NCBI GenBank assembly: GCA_902563305.1
Contig: CACEWP010000004.1
Span: 1 to 64,000, forward strand
Length of the DNA stretch: 64,000 nucleotides
Direction of reading: 5' to 3'
From: an uncultured Alphaproteobacteria bacterium
Lineage (GTDB): Bacteria > Pseudomonadota > Alphaproteobacteria > Methylaequorales > Methylaequoraceae
In this document: positions 28,126 through 37,951 of the stretch, piece after piece
How the letters are laid out: each line of letters opens with the position of its first letter
Numbering within the stretch: the stretch's first letter is position 1
The notes under the pieces: model-generated
What the model was told of the DNA's origin: nothing
What the model saw: the letters and a program-made list of their open reading frames with translations, nothing else
Database searches by the model: none
Position numbers and translations under genes: made by a program

Positions 28126-29369
28126 TTTCTTTTTTTGAAATTTGGGTTTCTTTGAAATATCTTTATCCCAAAACTAAAGAAAAATTCTTTTCTTTAATCA
28201 CTCTTTTTTCTTTTTTAGGAATTTCTTTAGGTGTTGCAACATTAATTATTGTAATGTCAGTAATGAACGGCTTTCGGGAGGAGTTGACTTCAAAAATTTT
28301 AGGAATTAATGGTCATCTTAAAATTCAGTCTAGTTTCAATAGTGGATTAAAAGCCAATAAGGAATTTTCCAAAGATTTAAAAAAAAAAAATGAAAATTTA
28401 ATAATTCATGAAATTGTTCTTAGTCAAGGTTTAATGAATTTTAAAAAATATTCAAATGGAGTTTTACTAAAAGGTGTAACAGGAGATTTTTTTGAAGATA
28501 GACAAATTTTTTTAAATAATTTGACTAATGAAGTTATTAGTAATTTTAAAAAAAATGAAGGAATTATTGTTGGTGAGAAACTAAAAAGAAAACTTGGTCT
28601 GCAAGAAGGTGATTATTTAAACATTCTATCTTCAAAGAGTTACGAAACTTTTTTTGGAAATTTGCCTAGATCTTCTAATTTTAAAGTTATTGGTTTTTTT
28701 GACATTGGTATGTATGAGTATGATACTTCTTTAATATTTGTTCCGATAAATTTGCTCCAAAAATTTTTAAATAACGAAAATAGAATTGATCATTATGAGT
28801 TGGTTGTTGAAAATTTTGATAATATTAATTCAATCAAATCCCAGATTCAAGATATTATCCCTCAATACTTAAGAGTAATTGATTGGAGGGAATTAAACCC
28901 TTCACTATTTAATGCTATAGAAATCGAGAGAAATGTAATGTTCTTAATATTGTTATTAATAATTATAGTTGCAGCTTTCAATTTAATTTCCTCGTTAATG
29001 ATTTTAGTATCTAATAAAAGAAAAGATATAGGTGTACTAAGAGTTCTTGGAGTTTCAAATTTACAACTATTAAAGATTTTTATGATAAATGGCTTTTTAA
29101 TAGGTTTTTTAGGAACGCTAATTGGAGTTATTTTGGGCTTATTATTTTGTTTAAATATAAATGAAATAAAAACTTTTTTTGAATTCTTATCTGGTTCAAA
29201 TTTGTTTTCAGAGGAAATTTATTTTTTTTCAAACTTACCAGTTATTATTAATGTAAAACAAATTTTTCAAATTTCCATCATTTCATTGTCTTTATCTTTT
29301 CTTGCTACAATTTATCCTTCAATAAAATCAACAAAGGTTGAACCTATAAATTTAATTAAATGGGACTAG
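28122..29369 (+). CDS. lolC: Lipoprotein-releasing ABC transporter permease (LolC/LolE family)
   Basis: Inner-membrane permease that, with LolD, extracts lipoproteins and hands them to the periplasmic chaperone LolA. One helix lies at about 22-45, then a large periplasmic domain (about 50-260), then three helices (about 270-300, 320-350, 380-400), the MacB/FtsX topology. The conserved MNGFREEL follows helix 1. Only one permease gene is present, so it probably works as a homodimer or LolF-type hybrid. It has 415 residues and contains a 12-A run (28379-28390). Confidence 0.92.
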   Translation: MISFFEIWVSLKYLYPKTKEKFFSLITLFSFLGISLGVATLIIVMSVMNGFREELTSKILGINGHLKIQSSFNSGLKANKEFSKDLKKKNENLIIHEIVLSQGLMNFKKYSNGVLLKGVTGDFFEDRQIFLNNLTNEVISNFKKNEGIIVGEKLKRKLGLQEGDYLNILSSKSYETFFGNLPRSSNFKVIGFFDIGMYEYDTSLIFVPINLLQKFLNNENRIDHYELVVENFDNINSIKSQIQDIIPQYLRVIDWRELNPSLFNAIEIERNVMFLILLLIIIVAAFNLISSLMILVSNKRKDIGVLRVLGVSNLQLLKIFMINGFLIGFLGTLIGVILGLLFCLNINEIKTFFEFLSGSNLFSEEIYFFSNLPVIINVKQIFQISIISLSLSFLATIYPSIKSTKVEPINLIKWD

Positions 29370-29370
29370 A

Positions 29371-30048
29371 TTGATTAAACTTAATAATATAATTAAAAAA
29401 TATATTCAAGGACAAGTAACTGTTACTGTTTTAAACAAGTTAAAATTAGTTATTAACAATAAAGAAACTATTGGGATAATAGGCCCATCAGGTTCTGGTA
29501 AAAGTACACTTTTAAATATTATAGCCTTATTGGAGAATCCAACATTCGGAGATATTGAAATATCGGGTATTGACTGTAATGTTTTAAAAGCTGAAGAAAA
29601 AGTAAATTTTAGAAAAAAAAATATAGGATTCATTTTCCAAAATAATCAACTTCTAGAAGATTTTTCAGTTGAAGAGAATATTGCTCTACCATTGATTATG
29701 GATGGATATTCTTATAGTAAATCAATTTCTAAAGCCAATGATTACCTAGAATTATTAGGAATTTTTGAGAGAAAAAAATTTAAACCTGGCCTTTTATCTG
29801 GCGGTGAACAACAAAGAGTAGCAATTGCCAGAGCTTTGATCAAAGATCCTTCAATTCTGCTGGCAGATGAACCTACAGGTAGTCTTGATGATAAGAATAC
29901 TGAAGTCGTTTTTAGTTTTATAAATAAATTGGCAAAAGAAAAGAAGATAATTACAATATTTGCTACACATAATCTTAATCTAATAAAACAATTAGATAAG
30001 AGCTTTCTAATGAAAGGTGGAAATTTAATTGACTTCAAAAAAAGTTAA
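29371..30048 (+). CDS. lolD: Lipoprotein-releasing ABC transporter ATPase LolD
   Basis: Powers lipoprotein release with LolC/E. Walker A is GPSGSGKST (about 37-45), the signature is LSGGEQQRVAIARAL, and Walker B is ILLADEPTGSLD. It has 225 residues and lacks a transmembrane part. The start is TTG one base after lolC. The last 20 bases overlap the predicted dnaE start. Confidence 0.94.
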   Translation: MIKLNNIIKKYIQGQVTVTVLNKLKLVINNKETIGIIGPSGSGKSTLLNIIALLENPTFGDIEISGIDCNVLKAEEKVNFRKKNIGFIFQNNQLLEDFSVEENIALPLIMDGYSYSKSISKANDYLELLGIFERKKFKPGLLSGGEQQRVAIARALIKDPSILLADEPTGSLDDKNTEVVFSFINKLAKEKKIITIFATHNLNLIKQLDKSFLMKGGNLIDFKKS

Positions 30049-33000
30049 GTTTGTTCATTTGAGGAATTATTCACAATACTCTTTATCTAAGGGTGCTTTA
30101 AGAATAAATGAGCTTGTTGACTTTTGTAAAGCTGAATCTATTCCAGCGGCCGCAATAAGTGATTATAATAATTTATTTGGTTGTCTTGAATTCTGTATGG
30201 AGTGTTCAAAATCTGGTGTTCAACCAATAATAGGTGTAAATATTTTAATTAAAAATGATATTTTCAAAGATGGAAATATTCTATTAATCTGTAAAAATGA
30301 GCAGGGATATAAAAATCTCGTAAAGTTAGTGTCCAATGCCTATTTATGTAAATCTAAGTTAAACAATCCACATATAAGTTTTAATGACTTGCTAGAATAT
30401 AAGCATGGTTTAATTTGTCTTGCTGGTGGAGTATTTGGAATATTAACAAATAATTTTCAAGAAAATCCTAAATTATCAGACGATTTGATTAAATTTTTTA
30501 AAAAAAACTTCAAAGATGATTTCTTTTTAGAAATTCAACGTTTTAAAAAACCTTTTTTTTTAGATTTAGAAAACTATTTAGTTATGAAATCTATTAAATT
30601 TGATATTCCTTTGGTTGCGACAAATGAGAACTTTTTTTTAAATAAAGATTTTTACGAAACCCATGATGCTTTATTAAGTATAGCTCAGCAAAAATACGTT
30701 GATAGTGAAGATAGATTAAAAAGCAATCCAGAATTTTATTTAAAAACCGTTAAAGAAATGGAAGACATATTTAATGATCTACCTGAAGCACTAGAAAATT
30801 CAATTATCTTAGCAAAAAAGTGTTCATTCTATTTAAAAGAAAAGGAACCTGTACTACCAAAAATAAATTCGAATGGTGAAGATGAGAATACTTTACTTAA
30901 AAATTTTTCGGAGAATGGGTTAAAAAAAAGATTATCTCAGGAAAAATGCTCTAAAACTAAAAAAAAGTATTTTGAAAGACTAGATTATGAATTGAATACA
31001 ATAATTAAAATGGGTTATTCTAGTTATTTTTTAATTGTATCCGATTTTATTAATTGGGCTAAGAATAATAAAATACCAGTTGGACCAGGGAGAGGATCAG
31101 GAGCTGGATCGCTAGTAGCATGGTCTCTTTCAATTACAAATCTAGATCCAATAAAGTTTGGTCTTATTTTTGAACGTTTTTTAAATCCTGAAAGAATTTC
31201 TTTACCTGATTTTGATATTGACTTTTGTATGGAAAAAAGAGACGAGGTAATTAAGTATGTTCAAAGAAAATATGGTGATTTAAATGTTGCTCAAATAATC
31301 ACTTTTGGATCCTTTCAGGCGCGTGCTGCTCTTAGAGATGTTGGAAGAGTTCTACAACTTCCTTTAAATCAAGTGGATCTTATATGTAAGATGATCCCCA
31401 ATAACCCTGCCGATCCAATAAGTTTAAAAGATTATATTAAAGAAGATAAACCAATAAAAAAAATGATATCCAATGATCCAAACCTTAAGAATTTATTTGA
31501 AATCTCTTCTAACCTAGAGGGACTTTTAAGACATGCATCTACACATGCAGCTGGAATTGTAATCTCTGAATTTTCAATAGACGAAAATATACCCTTATAT
31601 AAAGACCCCAAGTCTGAAATACCTATAACTCAGTTTTCAATGAAATTTGTTGAAAAAATAGGTCTAATCAAGTTTGATTTTTTAGGTTTAAAAACACTTA
31701 CTGTTATTGATGAAGCATTAAAGATATTAAAAAAACGATCAATTAATTTAGATATTGAAAATATATCTTTAGATGATTCTTTAACTTATGAAATGTTAAG
31801 AAAAGGTTTGACTACAGGTGTTTTTCAACTTGAGGGTCAAGGAATGAGAGAAACGATTATTAAAATAAAACCAGATAGATTTGAAGATTTAATTGCAATT
31901 GTTTCATTATATCGTCCAGGCCCAATGGATAATATACCTACATATATTAACAGAAAACAAAATAAAGAAACTTACAGTTACATTCATGAAGATTTAAAAG
32001 AAATTTTAGAAGAAACCTATGGCATTATGGTTTATCAAGAACAAGTAATGCTCATAGCTCAAAAACTTGCTGGTTTCAGTTTATCTAAGGCTGATTTATT
32101 AAGAAGAGCAATGGGTAAAAAAATTAAATCAGAAATGGTTGCTCAGAGGGAAGCCTTTATGACTGGTTCTGCTTCAAATGGTATTGATAGTGAAAAGGCT
32201 TCAGACTTATTTGACGAAATTGCTAAGTTTGCAGGATATGGCTTTAATAAAAGCCACGCGGCGGCATATGCAATGATTGCATATCAGACAGCATATCTAA
32301 AAGCCAATTATCCTCTTGAGTTTTTTTGTGCATTGATGAATTGCGATATAAGTAACTTCGATAAGCTTTCAATATATACTAATGAGATTAGGAAATTAGG
32401 TTTTGATATAATTAAACCTGATATAAATGTATCTGATGTAAATTTTAATGTTAATTATGTTGATAATGTTCCTAAATCGATTAATTTTGCTCTAAGTGCA
32501 ATTAAAAATATAGGAGGCACTTCAATAAATGAGCTTATTAAAGAAAGAAATGAAAATGGAGATTTTTTAAGTTTAAATAATCTTCTAAGAAGAGTTTCTA
32601 ATCAGGTTTTAAATAAAAAAGTCTTTGAGGCATTAATTTTCTCAAATTCGTTAAAATCATTAATAAACAATCAAAAATTATTGATTAAAAATATAGATAA
32701 AATTCTATTATATAATTCGAACTTTCATAAAAATTTTAATGAGAATCAATCTAGTCTTTTTCCAGATTCTGACAACTTTGAAGAAAATATTAAGGACGAC
32801 GGCTCAAAATGGGATATAAATGAAAAGTTAGAAAAAGAAATTGAAGCATTTGGTTTTTACCTTTCAGAACATCCAACAAAAATCTTTAAAAAAATCTATT
32901 CTCATAAAAATATTTCTAATCTAGAAGAATTAAATTCACAAAATATTAATAATAAATCTACTTTTACACAAACATGTATTGTCATCATAAATACAATAAA

Positions 33001-33445
33001 TGAAAGAAAATCAAAGAAGGGAAAAAGGTTTTGTTTTTTAAATATTAGTGATGATTCTTCAACCTTAGATACTATTTGTTTTTCAGAGGTATTAGAAAAT
33101 ATTCCTTTTGAACTCTCTTCTAAGGAATTGTATTTCTTTAGAATTACTAGACAACTTATTGGAGATAGTATGATGTTTGTTGTTAATGATATAAAAAAAA
33201 TTGAAAAATTCGACAAAAATGATTTCTCTTATAGAGTGAGACTTGAAGCTGAAAAAATAAATTTCAACAAATTTAAAGAGATAATTAAAAATAATTTAAA
33301 TGGCAAAAATAAATTATCTTTTATTTTAATTAAAAAAAATAAAGAAATAGAAATTGAAAGTAAAGATACTTTCAAAGTTGACTTAAATTTTATTGATCAG
33401 TTACGATCTTTAGAAGGAATTATAGATATCAAGCAAATTAATTAA
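30029..33445 (+). CDS. dnaE: DNA polymerase III subunit alpha
   Basis: Replicative polymerase. The 1138-residue protein has an N-terminal PHP domain (about 8-200), the polymerase core with catalytic aspartates in LPDFDIDF (about 390), fingers including GYGFNKSHAAAYA, then a helix-hairpin-helix region and a C-terminal OB fold. In the PHP domain HLRNYSQYSL and AISDYNNLFG have lost histidines used for metal binding in active PHP exonucleases. The start is TTG within lolD; it places FVHLR where the family has it. It ends the unit; the rpsB leader follows. Confidence 0.95.
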   Translation: MTSKKVKFVHLRNYSQYSLSKGALRINELVDFCKAESIPAAAISDYNNLFGCLEFCMECSKSGVQPIIGVNILIKNDIFKDGNILLICKNEQGYKNLVKLVSNAYLCKSKLNNPHISFNDLLEYKHGLICLAGGVFGILTNNFQENPKLSDDLIKFFKKNFKDDFFLEIQRFKKPFFLDLENYLVMKSIKFDIPLVATNENFFLNKDFYETHDALLSIAQQKYVDSEDRLKSNPEFYLKTVKEMEDIFNDLPEALENSIILAKKCSFYLKEKEPVLPKINSNGEDENTLLKNFSENGLKKRLSQEKCSKTKKKYFERLDYELNTIIKMGYSSYFLIVSDFINWAKNNKIPVGPGRGSGAGSLVAWSLSITNLDPIKFGLIFERFLNPERISLPDFDIDFCMEKRDEVIKYVQRKYGDLNVAQIITFGSFQARAALRDVGRVLQLPLNQVDLICKMIPNNPADPISLKDYIKEDKPIKKMISNDPNLKNLFEISSNLEGLLRHASTHAAGIVISEFSIDENIPLYKDPKSEIPITQFSMKFVEKIGLIKFDFLGLKTLTVIDEALKILKKRSINLDIENISLDDSLTYEMLRKGLTTGVFQLEGQGMRETIIKIKPDRFEDLIAIVSLYRPGPMDNIPTYINRKQNKETYSYIHEDLKEILEETYGIMVYQEQVMLIAQKLAGFSLSKADLLRRAMGKKIKSEMVAQREAFMTGSASNGIDSEKASDLFDEIAKFAGYGFNKSHAAAYAMIAYQTAYLKANYPLEFFCALMNCDISNFDKLSIYTNEIRKLGFDIIKPDINVSDVNFNVNYVDNVPKSINFALSAIKNIGGTSINELIKERNENGDFLSLNNLLRRVSNQVLNKKVFEALIFSNSLKSLINNQKLLIKNIDKILLYNSNFHKNFNENQSSLFPDSDNFEENIKDDGSKWDINEKLEKEIEAFGFYLSEHPTKIFKKIYSHKNISNLEELNSQNINNKSTFTQTCIVIINTINERKSKKGKRFCFLNISDDSSTLDTICFSEVLENIPFELSSKELYFFRITRQLIGDSMMFVVNDIKKIEKFDKNDFSYRVRLEAEKINFNKFKEIIKNNLNGKNKLSFILIKKNKEIEIESKDTFKVDLNFIDQLRSLEGIIDIKQIN

Positions 33446-33499
33446 AATTATTCTTGAATTAATCATTAGTAATCTGTAAATATACATTTTAATTTCAAA

Positions 33500-33548
33500 C
33501 ACATGACAACTCTGGTGTCATTAATGTCATGTGAATGTATAACCGGAG
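33500..33548 (+). promoter_or_regulatory. Structured rpsB leader with two alternative hairpins and a possible Shine-Dalgarno pseudoknot
   Basis: CACATGACA (33500-33508) can pair with TGTCATGTG (33525-33533), a perfect 9-bp stem. Its ATGACA part (33503-33508) can instead pair with a second TGTCAT at 33516-33521, leaving the loop ACTCTGG. Loop bases CTCTGG (33510-33515) are complementary, with one G-U, to CCGGAG (33543-33548), the rpsB Shine-Dalgarno 6 bases before the ATG. E. coli S2 represses rpsB-tsf by binding its own mRNA leader; this element looks like a functional equivalent. The rest of the 109-base gap is AT-rich, with a weak TTGAAT (33454-33459) and no clear -10. Confidence 0.65.
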
Positions 33549-33554
33549 ATTAGT

Positions 33555-34262
33555 ATGAAAAAAATTTCTATAAAAGAATTACTTGATGCTGGAGTTCATT
33601 TTGGTCATCGAACTAATAGATGGAACCCTAAAATGTCTGAATATATATTTGGACATAGGAATGGCATCCACATTATTGACCTTCAACAAACTCTAATATT
33701 TTTTAATAACGCATTAAAATATGTTGAAGAAGCCGCAAAAGAAGGAAAAAACATTTTATTTGTTGGAACCAAAAGACAAGCTTCTGATATTATCGAAAAG
33801 TATGCAAATGAATGTGATCAATATTTTATAAATAAAAGATGGCTTGGTGGTATGTTGACAAATTGGGATACAATTCAAAATTCAATAAAGAAACTTAAAG
33901 ATATGGAAGAAATTTTAGTAAATAAGAGTAACTCTTATACTAAAAAAGAATTACTTATGTTCGAAAATTCTGTTGAAAAATTAAATAAAGCATTAGGAGG
34001 TATCAAGAATATGTCAGGAAAACCTGATCTACTATTTATTATTGATACAAATAAAGAGATTCTAGCAGTCAAAGAAGCTAACAAAATTGGTATACCTATA
34101 GTTGCAGTCATAGACTCGAATTCCAACCCTGAGGGTATAGATTACCCAATTCCGGGTAATGATGACGCAATAAGATCAATCGAGTATTATTGTGCTGCTA
34201 TGTCTAATACTATAAATAACGCAAAAGTCAGTAATGATAAAAAAGAATTAGAAGAGAAATAG
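33555..34262 (+). CDS. rpsB: Small ribosomal subunit protein uS2
   Basis: 30S subunit protein that joins late, on the solvent side between head and body. VHFGHRTNRWNPKMSEYIFG near the N-terminus and RWLGGMLTNWDTI are family signatures, and IPIVAVIDSNSNPEGIDYPIPGND is the C-terminal signature. It has 235 residues. The ATG has GGAG 6 bases upstream. tsf begins 4 bases after the stop. The structured leader just upstream suggests feedback control by S2 of both genes. Confidence 0.97.
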   Translation: MKKISIKELLDAGVHFGHRTNRWNPKMSEYIFGHRNGIHIIDLQQTLIFFNNALKYVEEAAKEGKNILFVGTKRQASDIIEKYANECDQYFINKRWLGGMLTNWDTIQNSIKKLKDMEEILVNKSNSYTKKELLMFENSVEKLNKALGGIKNMSGKPDLLFIIDTNKEILAVKEANKIGIPIVAVIDSNSNPEGIDYPIPGNDDAIRSIEYYCAAMSNTINNAKVSNDKKELEEK

Positions 34263-34266
34263 ATTT

Positions 34267-35139
34267 ATGAATTTAAAATCTGAAGATATTAAAGTGTTAA
34301 GAGATAAGTCTGGAGCTGGTATGATGGATTGTAAGAAGGCACTTGAAGAATCTAATGGGAACATAGAAAAAGCAATAGAGTGGCTTAGAAAAAAAGGCAT
34401 AAATACAGCTCAAAAAAAATCTTCTAGGTCTGCTTCAGACGGTTTAGTAACAGTTAAGATTGAGAAAAATTCAGGCGTAATTCTTGAAGTAAACGCTGAG
34501 ACAGATTTTGTTGCAAGAAATGAAAACTTTCAGACTTTTTGTGATGATCTAGCTTCAACATGCTTAAACAATCAAACAAAGAGTTTGAATGATCTATTAG
34601 TTTCTAAATTTATTTCGTCAGAGCTTTCTGTTCAAGAAAATTTAACTAATATTATTTCCAAATTAGGAGAAAATATTATAATACGAAGATTATTTTTTAC
34701 AGAAAATGACAATTCATCTTTGCAGAAATATCTTCACAATGCAATAAATTCAAATTCTGGAAAGATTGGAGTATTGTTATCTTTTGATGTAAATGAAAAT
34801 TCAGAAATTGTTGAAGAGTTTACAAAAAACATATGTATGCACATTGCAGCAACAGATCCTAAGTCAATACATATTGAAGATTTAGATACTGAATTAGTAA
34901 ATAAAGAAAGATCTATATATTTAGATCAAATGAAATCTTCAGGTAAACCTGAAGATATTTTGAATAAAATAGTCGAAGGAAAAATTAAAAAATTTTATGA
35001 AGAAGTTTGTCTGATGGAGCAATATTTTGTTATGGATACTAAAATCAGAATAAAAGAATATATTTCTGACTTTAATAAAGAGCATAATTTAGATTTTAAA
35101 ATTAAAAATTATGTTATATTTAAACTAGGCCAAGAATAG
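34267..35139 (+). CDS. tsf: Elongation factor Ts
   Basis: Guanine-nucleotide exchange factor for EF-Tu. It has the N-terminal UBA-like domain with LRDKSGAGMMDCKKALEE and the core signature NAETDFVARNENF (about residue 75-90). At 290 residues it is typical. It is placed after rpsB as in most bacteria and before pyrH, with 7 bases between. Confidence 0.97.
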   Translation: MNLKSEDIKVLRDKSGAGMMDCKKALEESNGNIEKAIEWLRKKGINTAQKKSSRSASDGLVTVKIEKNSGVILEVNAETDFVARNENFQTFCDDLASTCLNNQTKSLNDLLVSKFISSELSVQENLTNIISKLGENIIIRRLFFTENDNSSLQKYLHNAINSNSGKIGVLLSFDVNENSEIVEEFTKNICMHIAATDPKSIHIEDLDTELVNKERSIYLDQMKSSGKPEDILNKIVEGKIKKFYEEVCLMEQYFVMDTKIRIKEYISDFNKEHNLDFKIKNYVIFKLGQE

Positions 35140-35146
35140 TTTAGTT

Positions 35147-35860
35147 TTGAAAAAGTTTAAATATAAACACATAATGCTTAAACTTTCTGGAGAAGCATTA
35201 ATGGGAAACCAAGATTTTGGTATTGATTTAAATACTATCAATGCAATAACTGATCAAATAATATATGTCTTAAAAAAAGGAATAAAGATATCAATTGTTG
35301 TTGGTGGAGGAAATATATTTAGAGGTATATCTGCATCCTCTAAAGGGATGGATCGTTCTTCTGCAGACTATACTGGTATGATGGCAACAGTAATTAATTC
35401 GTTGATTTTGCAAAACTCTATCGAACAAAAAGGTATAGATACAAGAGTTCAATCCGCAATTAAAATTGAAAATGTTTGTGAATCTTATATTAGAAGAAAA
35501 GCTATGCGACATATTGATAAAAATAGAATTGTAATTTTTGCTGCTGGAACTGGAAATCCATACTTTACTACAGATACAGCTGCTGCTTTGAGAGCATCAG
35601 AGGTAAAATGTGATATATTATTAAAAGCAACCAAAGTTGATGGAATATACGATTCCGACCCAAATAAAAATAAAAATGCTAAAAAGTTATATGACCTAAG
35701 TTATGATTATGTTATTAATAATGAACTAAAAATAATGGACACGGCATCAATATCACTAGCTAAAGAGAACAAAATTCCTGTTCTAGTTTTTTCTATTCAT
35801 GAAAAAGATTCATTGAGAAATATTATTAATGGAAATGGAAACTTTACACTTATTCAGTAA
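35147..35860 (+). CDS. pyrH: Uridylate kinase (UMP kinase)
   Basis: Phosphorylates UMP to UDP as a hexamer of the amino-acid kinase fold. LKLSGEALMG at the N-terminus, VVGGGNIFRG, and FAAGTGNPYFTTDTAAALRA are the nucleotide and UMP sites, and the TKVDGIYDSDPNK segment is also conserved. It has 237 residues. The start is TTG, 7 bases after tsf. It overlaps frr by one base. Confidence 0.96.
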   Translation: MKKFKYKHIMLKLSGEALMGNQDFGIDLNTINAITDQIIYVLKKGIKISIVVGGGNIFRGISASSKGMDRSSADYTGMMATVINSLILQNSIEQKGIDTRVQSAIKIENVCESYIRRKAMRHIDKNRIVIFAAGTGNPYFTTDTAAALRASEVKCDILLKATKVDGIYDSDPNKNKNAKKLYDLSYDYVINNELKIMDTASISLAKENKIPVLVFSIHEKDSLRNIINGNGNFTLIQ

Positions 35861-36414
35861 TGTTAATAGAATTTAAGTCATATGAAGATAAAATGGTTAA
35901 GGCTTTAGATAACCTCAGAAAAGAATATTTAGGGCTAAGAACTGGAAGAGCTTCTGCATCTTTATTAGAGCCATTATCGGTTGATGCATATGGTGGCAAA
36001 GTTCCTATTAATCAAGTTGGTAATATTAGTGTTCCTGAATCTAGGTTAATAACAGTACAAGTTTGGGACGAAAGTCTTGTTCAATCTGTTGAGAAAGCCA
36101 TTAGAAATTCAGATTTAGGATTAAACCCAATGATTGAGGGAAATAATATTCGAGTTCCAATTCCTGAACTTTCTCAAGAAAGAAGAGCTGAAATTGTTAA
36201 AGTAGCTTCTAAATATTCTGAAGATTCGAAAGTTACTATTAGGAATATTAGAAGAGATGCAATGGATAAAATAAAAGAAGAAGAGAAACAAAAAAATATT
36301 TCCAAGGATGATTCCTTTCAATTCTCAGAAAATGTTCAAAAAATCACAGATAAATATATCCAAAAAATAGATGATTTGTTCCAAGACAAGGAAAAGGATA
36401 TATTGAAAGTTTAA
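35860..36414 (+). CDS. frr: Ribosome recycling factor
   Basis: Splits post-termination ribosomes together with EF-G. LRTGRASASLLEPLSVDAYG and IRVPIPELSQERR are family hallmarks, and the C-terminal helices are Lys/Asp-rich. At 184 residues it has exact family length. It overlaps pyrH and uppS by one base each (TAATG), implying coupled translation. Confidence 0.97.
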   Translation: MLIEFKSYEDKMVKALDNLRKEYLGLRTGRASASLLEPLSVDAYGGKVPINQVGNISVPESRLITVQVWDESLVQSVEKAIRNSDLGLNPMIEGNNIRVPIPELSQERRAEIVKVASKYSEDSKVTIRNIRRDAMDKIKEEEKQKNISKDDSFQFSENVQKITDKYIQKIDDLFQDKEKDILKV

Positions 36415-37115
36415 TGCCTTTAGATTCATATTTACAAAAACAATTGCCTGGCCATGTTGCTTTTATTATGGATGGTAACAGAAGATGGGCAAAAAAAAAA
36501 AAATTACAAATAATTGATGGTCATAAAAAAGGTTCTGAAGTTGTAAAGAATATAGTTAAAAAATCTTTAGAATTAAATATCAAGTATTTAACCTTTTTTA
36601 GTTTTTCTACTGAGAATTGGAATAGAAGTAAAAACGAAATTGTTAATCTTCAAACCTTATTAAATTTTTATTTAGAATCTGAGGAAGAAAAATTTGTTGA
36701 GAAAAAGATTAAATTTTCTTTTATAGGAGATATAGATAAATTTGATGAAAAAATAAGAGAAAAACTAAAAAAATTACAAATATTGACCAAGTCTTTTTCT
36801 AAGCTTCATTTTACTTTAGCATTAAGTTATGGTTCTAGAAGTGAGATTGTAAATGCAATAAGAAAAATAAAAAAAAATAATAAAAATCTTAATGAAAAAG
36901 ATATTAGTAAAAACTTAATGACTAAAAATATTCCAGATCCGGATTTAGTAATTAGAACCTCGGGTGAAATGAGACTATCTAATTTCTTATTGTGGCAAGT
37001 TGCATACTCTGAACTTTATTTTACAAAAACCTTGTGGCCTGAGTTTAGTTCACAAAAATATATTTTAGCTCTAAAAAATTATATTAATAGAAAAAGAAGG
37101 TTTGGTGGTGATTAA
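36414..37115 (+). CDS. uppS: Undecaprenyl diphosphate synthase (cis-prenyltransferase)
   Basis: Makes the C55 lipid carrier for peptidoglycan and O-antigen. The catalytic Asp and diphosphate loop are in FIMDGNRRWAKKK, followed by FSFSTENWNRS and, near the end, DLVIRTSGEMRLSNFLLWQ. It has 233 residues. A 13-A run (36491-36503) encodes the lysines after RWAK. In the canonical uppS-cdsA-dxr-rseP order, its 3' end overlaps cdsA. Confidence 0.96.
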   Translation: MPLDSYLQKQLPGHVAFIMDGNRRWAKKKKLQIIDGHKKGSEVVKNIVKKSLELNIKYLTFFSFSTENWNRSKNEIVNLQTLLNFYLESEEEKFVEKKIKFSFIGDIDKFDEKIREKLKKLQILTKSFSKLHFTLALSYGSRSEIVNAIRKIKKNNKNLNEKDISKNLMTKNIPDPDLVIRTSGEMRLSNFLLWQVAYSELYFTKTLWPEFSSQKYILALKNYINRKRRFGGD

Positions 37116-37944
37116 GGAAAATGTATTAATTGTGAGATCTATTTCATCAATTATAATGCTATTGTTTTTTTTTATAATGATTTTCTCTAATGATTTAATT
37201 TTTATTTTAATGTTACAACTTATACTCTTTTTAGCAAACTGGGAGCTCTTAAGGCTTATAGAGTTCAGGAAAAAAATTAATAAGAAATATGAAAAGTCCA
37301 ATTTTTTCTTATCTAGATGTAAAATAAAAAAATATGATTTTCTGTTAATTTTTTCTATTAATTTTTTTGTTTTATTTTCTTTTTTTTCCTATGAAATACT
37401 TCAAGTAATACTTTTAACAATGATTTTTTTATTTTTTTGGAAACTCTCTGATAGAGATTATATTAAAATTATTTCTATAATATATGTTTCTTGCTCTTTT
37501 CTTTTTTTAACCTATTTAAGAGGAGAATCTAATTTTGTAAATATTATTTTATTTATTGTAATTTTTGCAATGGTTGTTGATATTTCTGCGCTTTTAATTG
37601 GTAAAACTTTTGGTGGTCCAAAAATTTCGTCAAATATAAGTCCCAACAAAACCTACTCTGGTTGTTTAGGTGGTTTGTTTATTCCAATAATATTCTGCAT
37701 TATTTTTTTTAAAAATGATCAAAACATAAGTAATATAATTTTCTCATCAATTATATTATCTTTAATAGCCCAATCTGGTGATCTTATTGAATCAAAATTT
37801 AAACGTTATTGTTTTATAAAAGATAGTAGCAATCTTATACCTGGACATGGTGGAGTTTTAGATAGATTAGATAGTTTAATGTTTCTCATCATATTTGTTT
37901 CAATAATGAACTTATTTGATTATAATTTTTTTTTTATAGTATAA
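37108..37944 (+). CDS. cdsA: Phosphatidate cytidylyltransferase (CDP-diglyceride synthase)
   Basis: Integral membrane enzyme that makes CDP-diacylglycerol for phospholipid synthesis. About eight hydrophobic helices are visible. The C-terminal signature with SGDLIESKFKR, then KD and IPGHGGVLDRLDS, is intact. The GTG at 37108 is chosen because AGAAGG (37095-37100) lies 7 bases upstream; in-frame TTG (37102) and GTG (37105) are alternatives. It has 278 residues. Confidence 0.93.
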   Translation: MIKENVLIVRSISSIIMLLFFFIMIFSNDLIFILMLQLILFLANWELLRLIEFRKKINKKYEKSNFFLSRCKIKKYDFLLIFSINFFVLFSFFSYEILQVILLTMIFLFFWKLSDRDYIKIISIIYVSCSFLFLTYLRGESNFVNIILFIVIFAMVVDISALLIGKTFGGPKISSNISPNKTYSGCLGGLFIPIIFCIIFFKNDQNISNIIFSSIILSLIAQSGDLIESKFKRYCFIKDSSNLIPGHGGVLDRLDSLMFLIIFVSIMNLFDYNFFFIV

Positions 37945-37951
37945 TCAACTT

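Noticed and set aside
32902..33216. Open frame of 104 codons opposite the end of dnaE
   Set aside because: It is a shadow of a real gene, with no ribosome-binding site and no family features.
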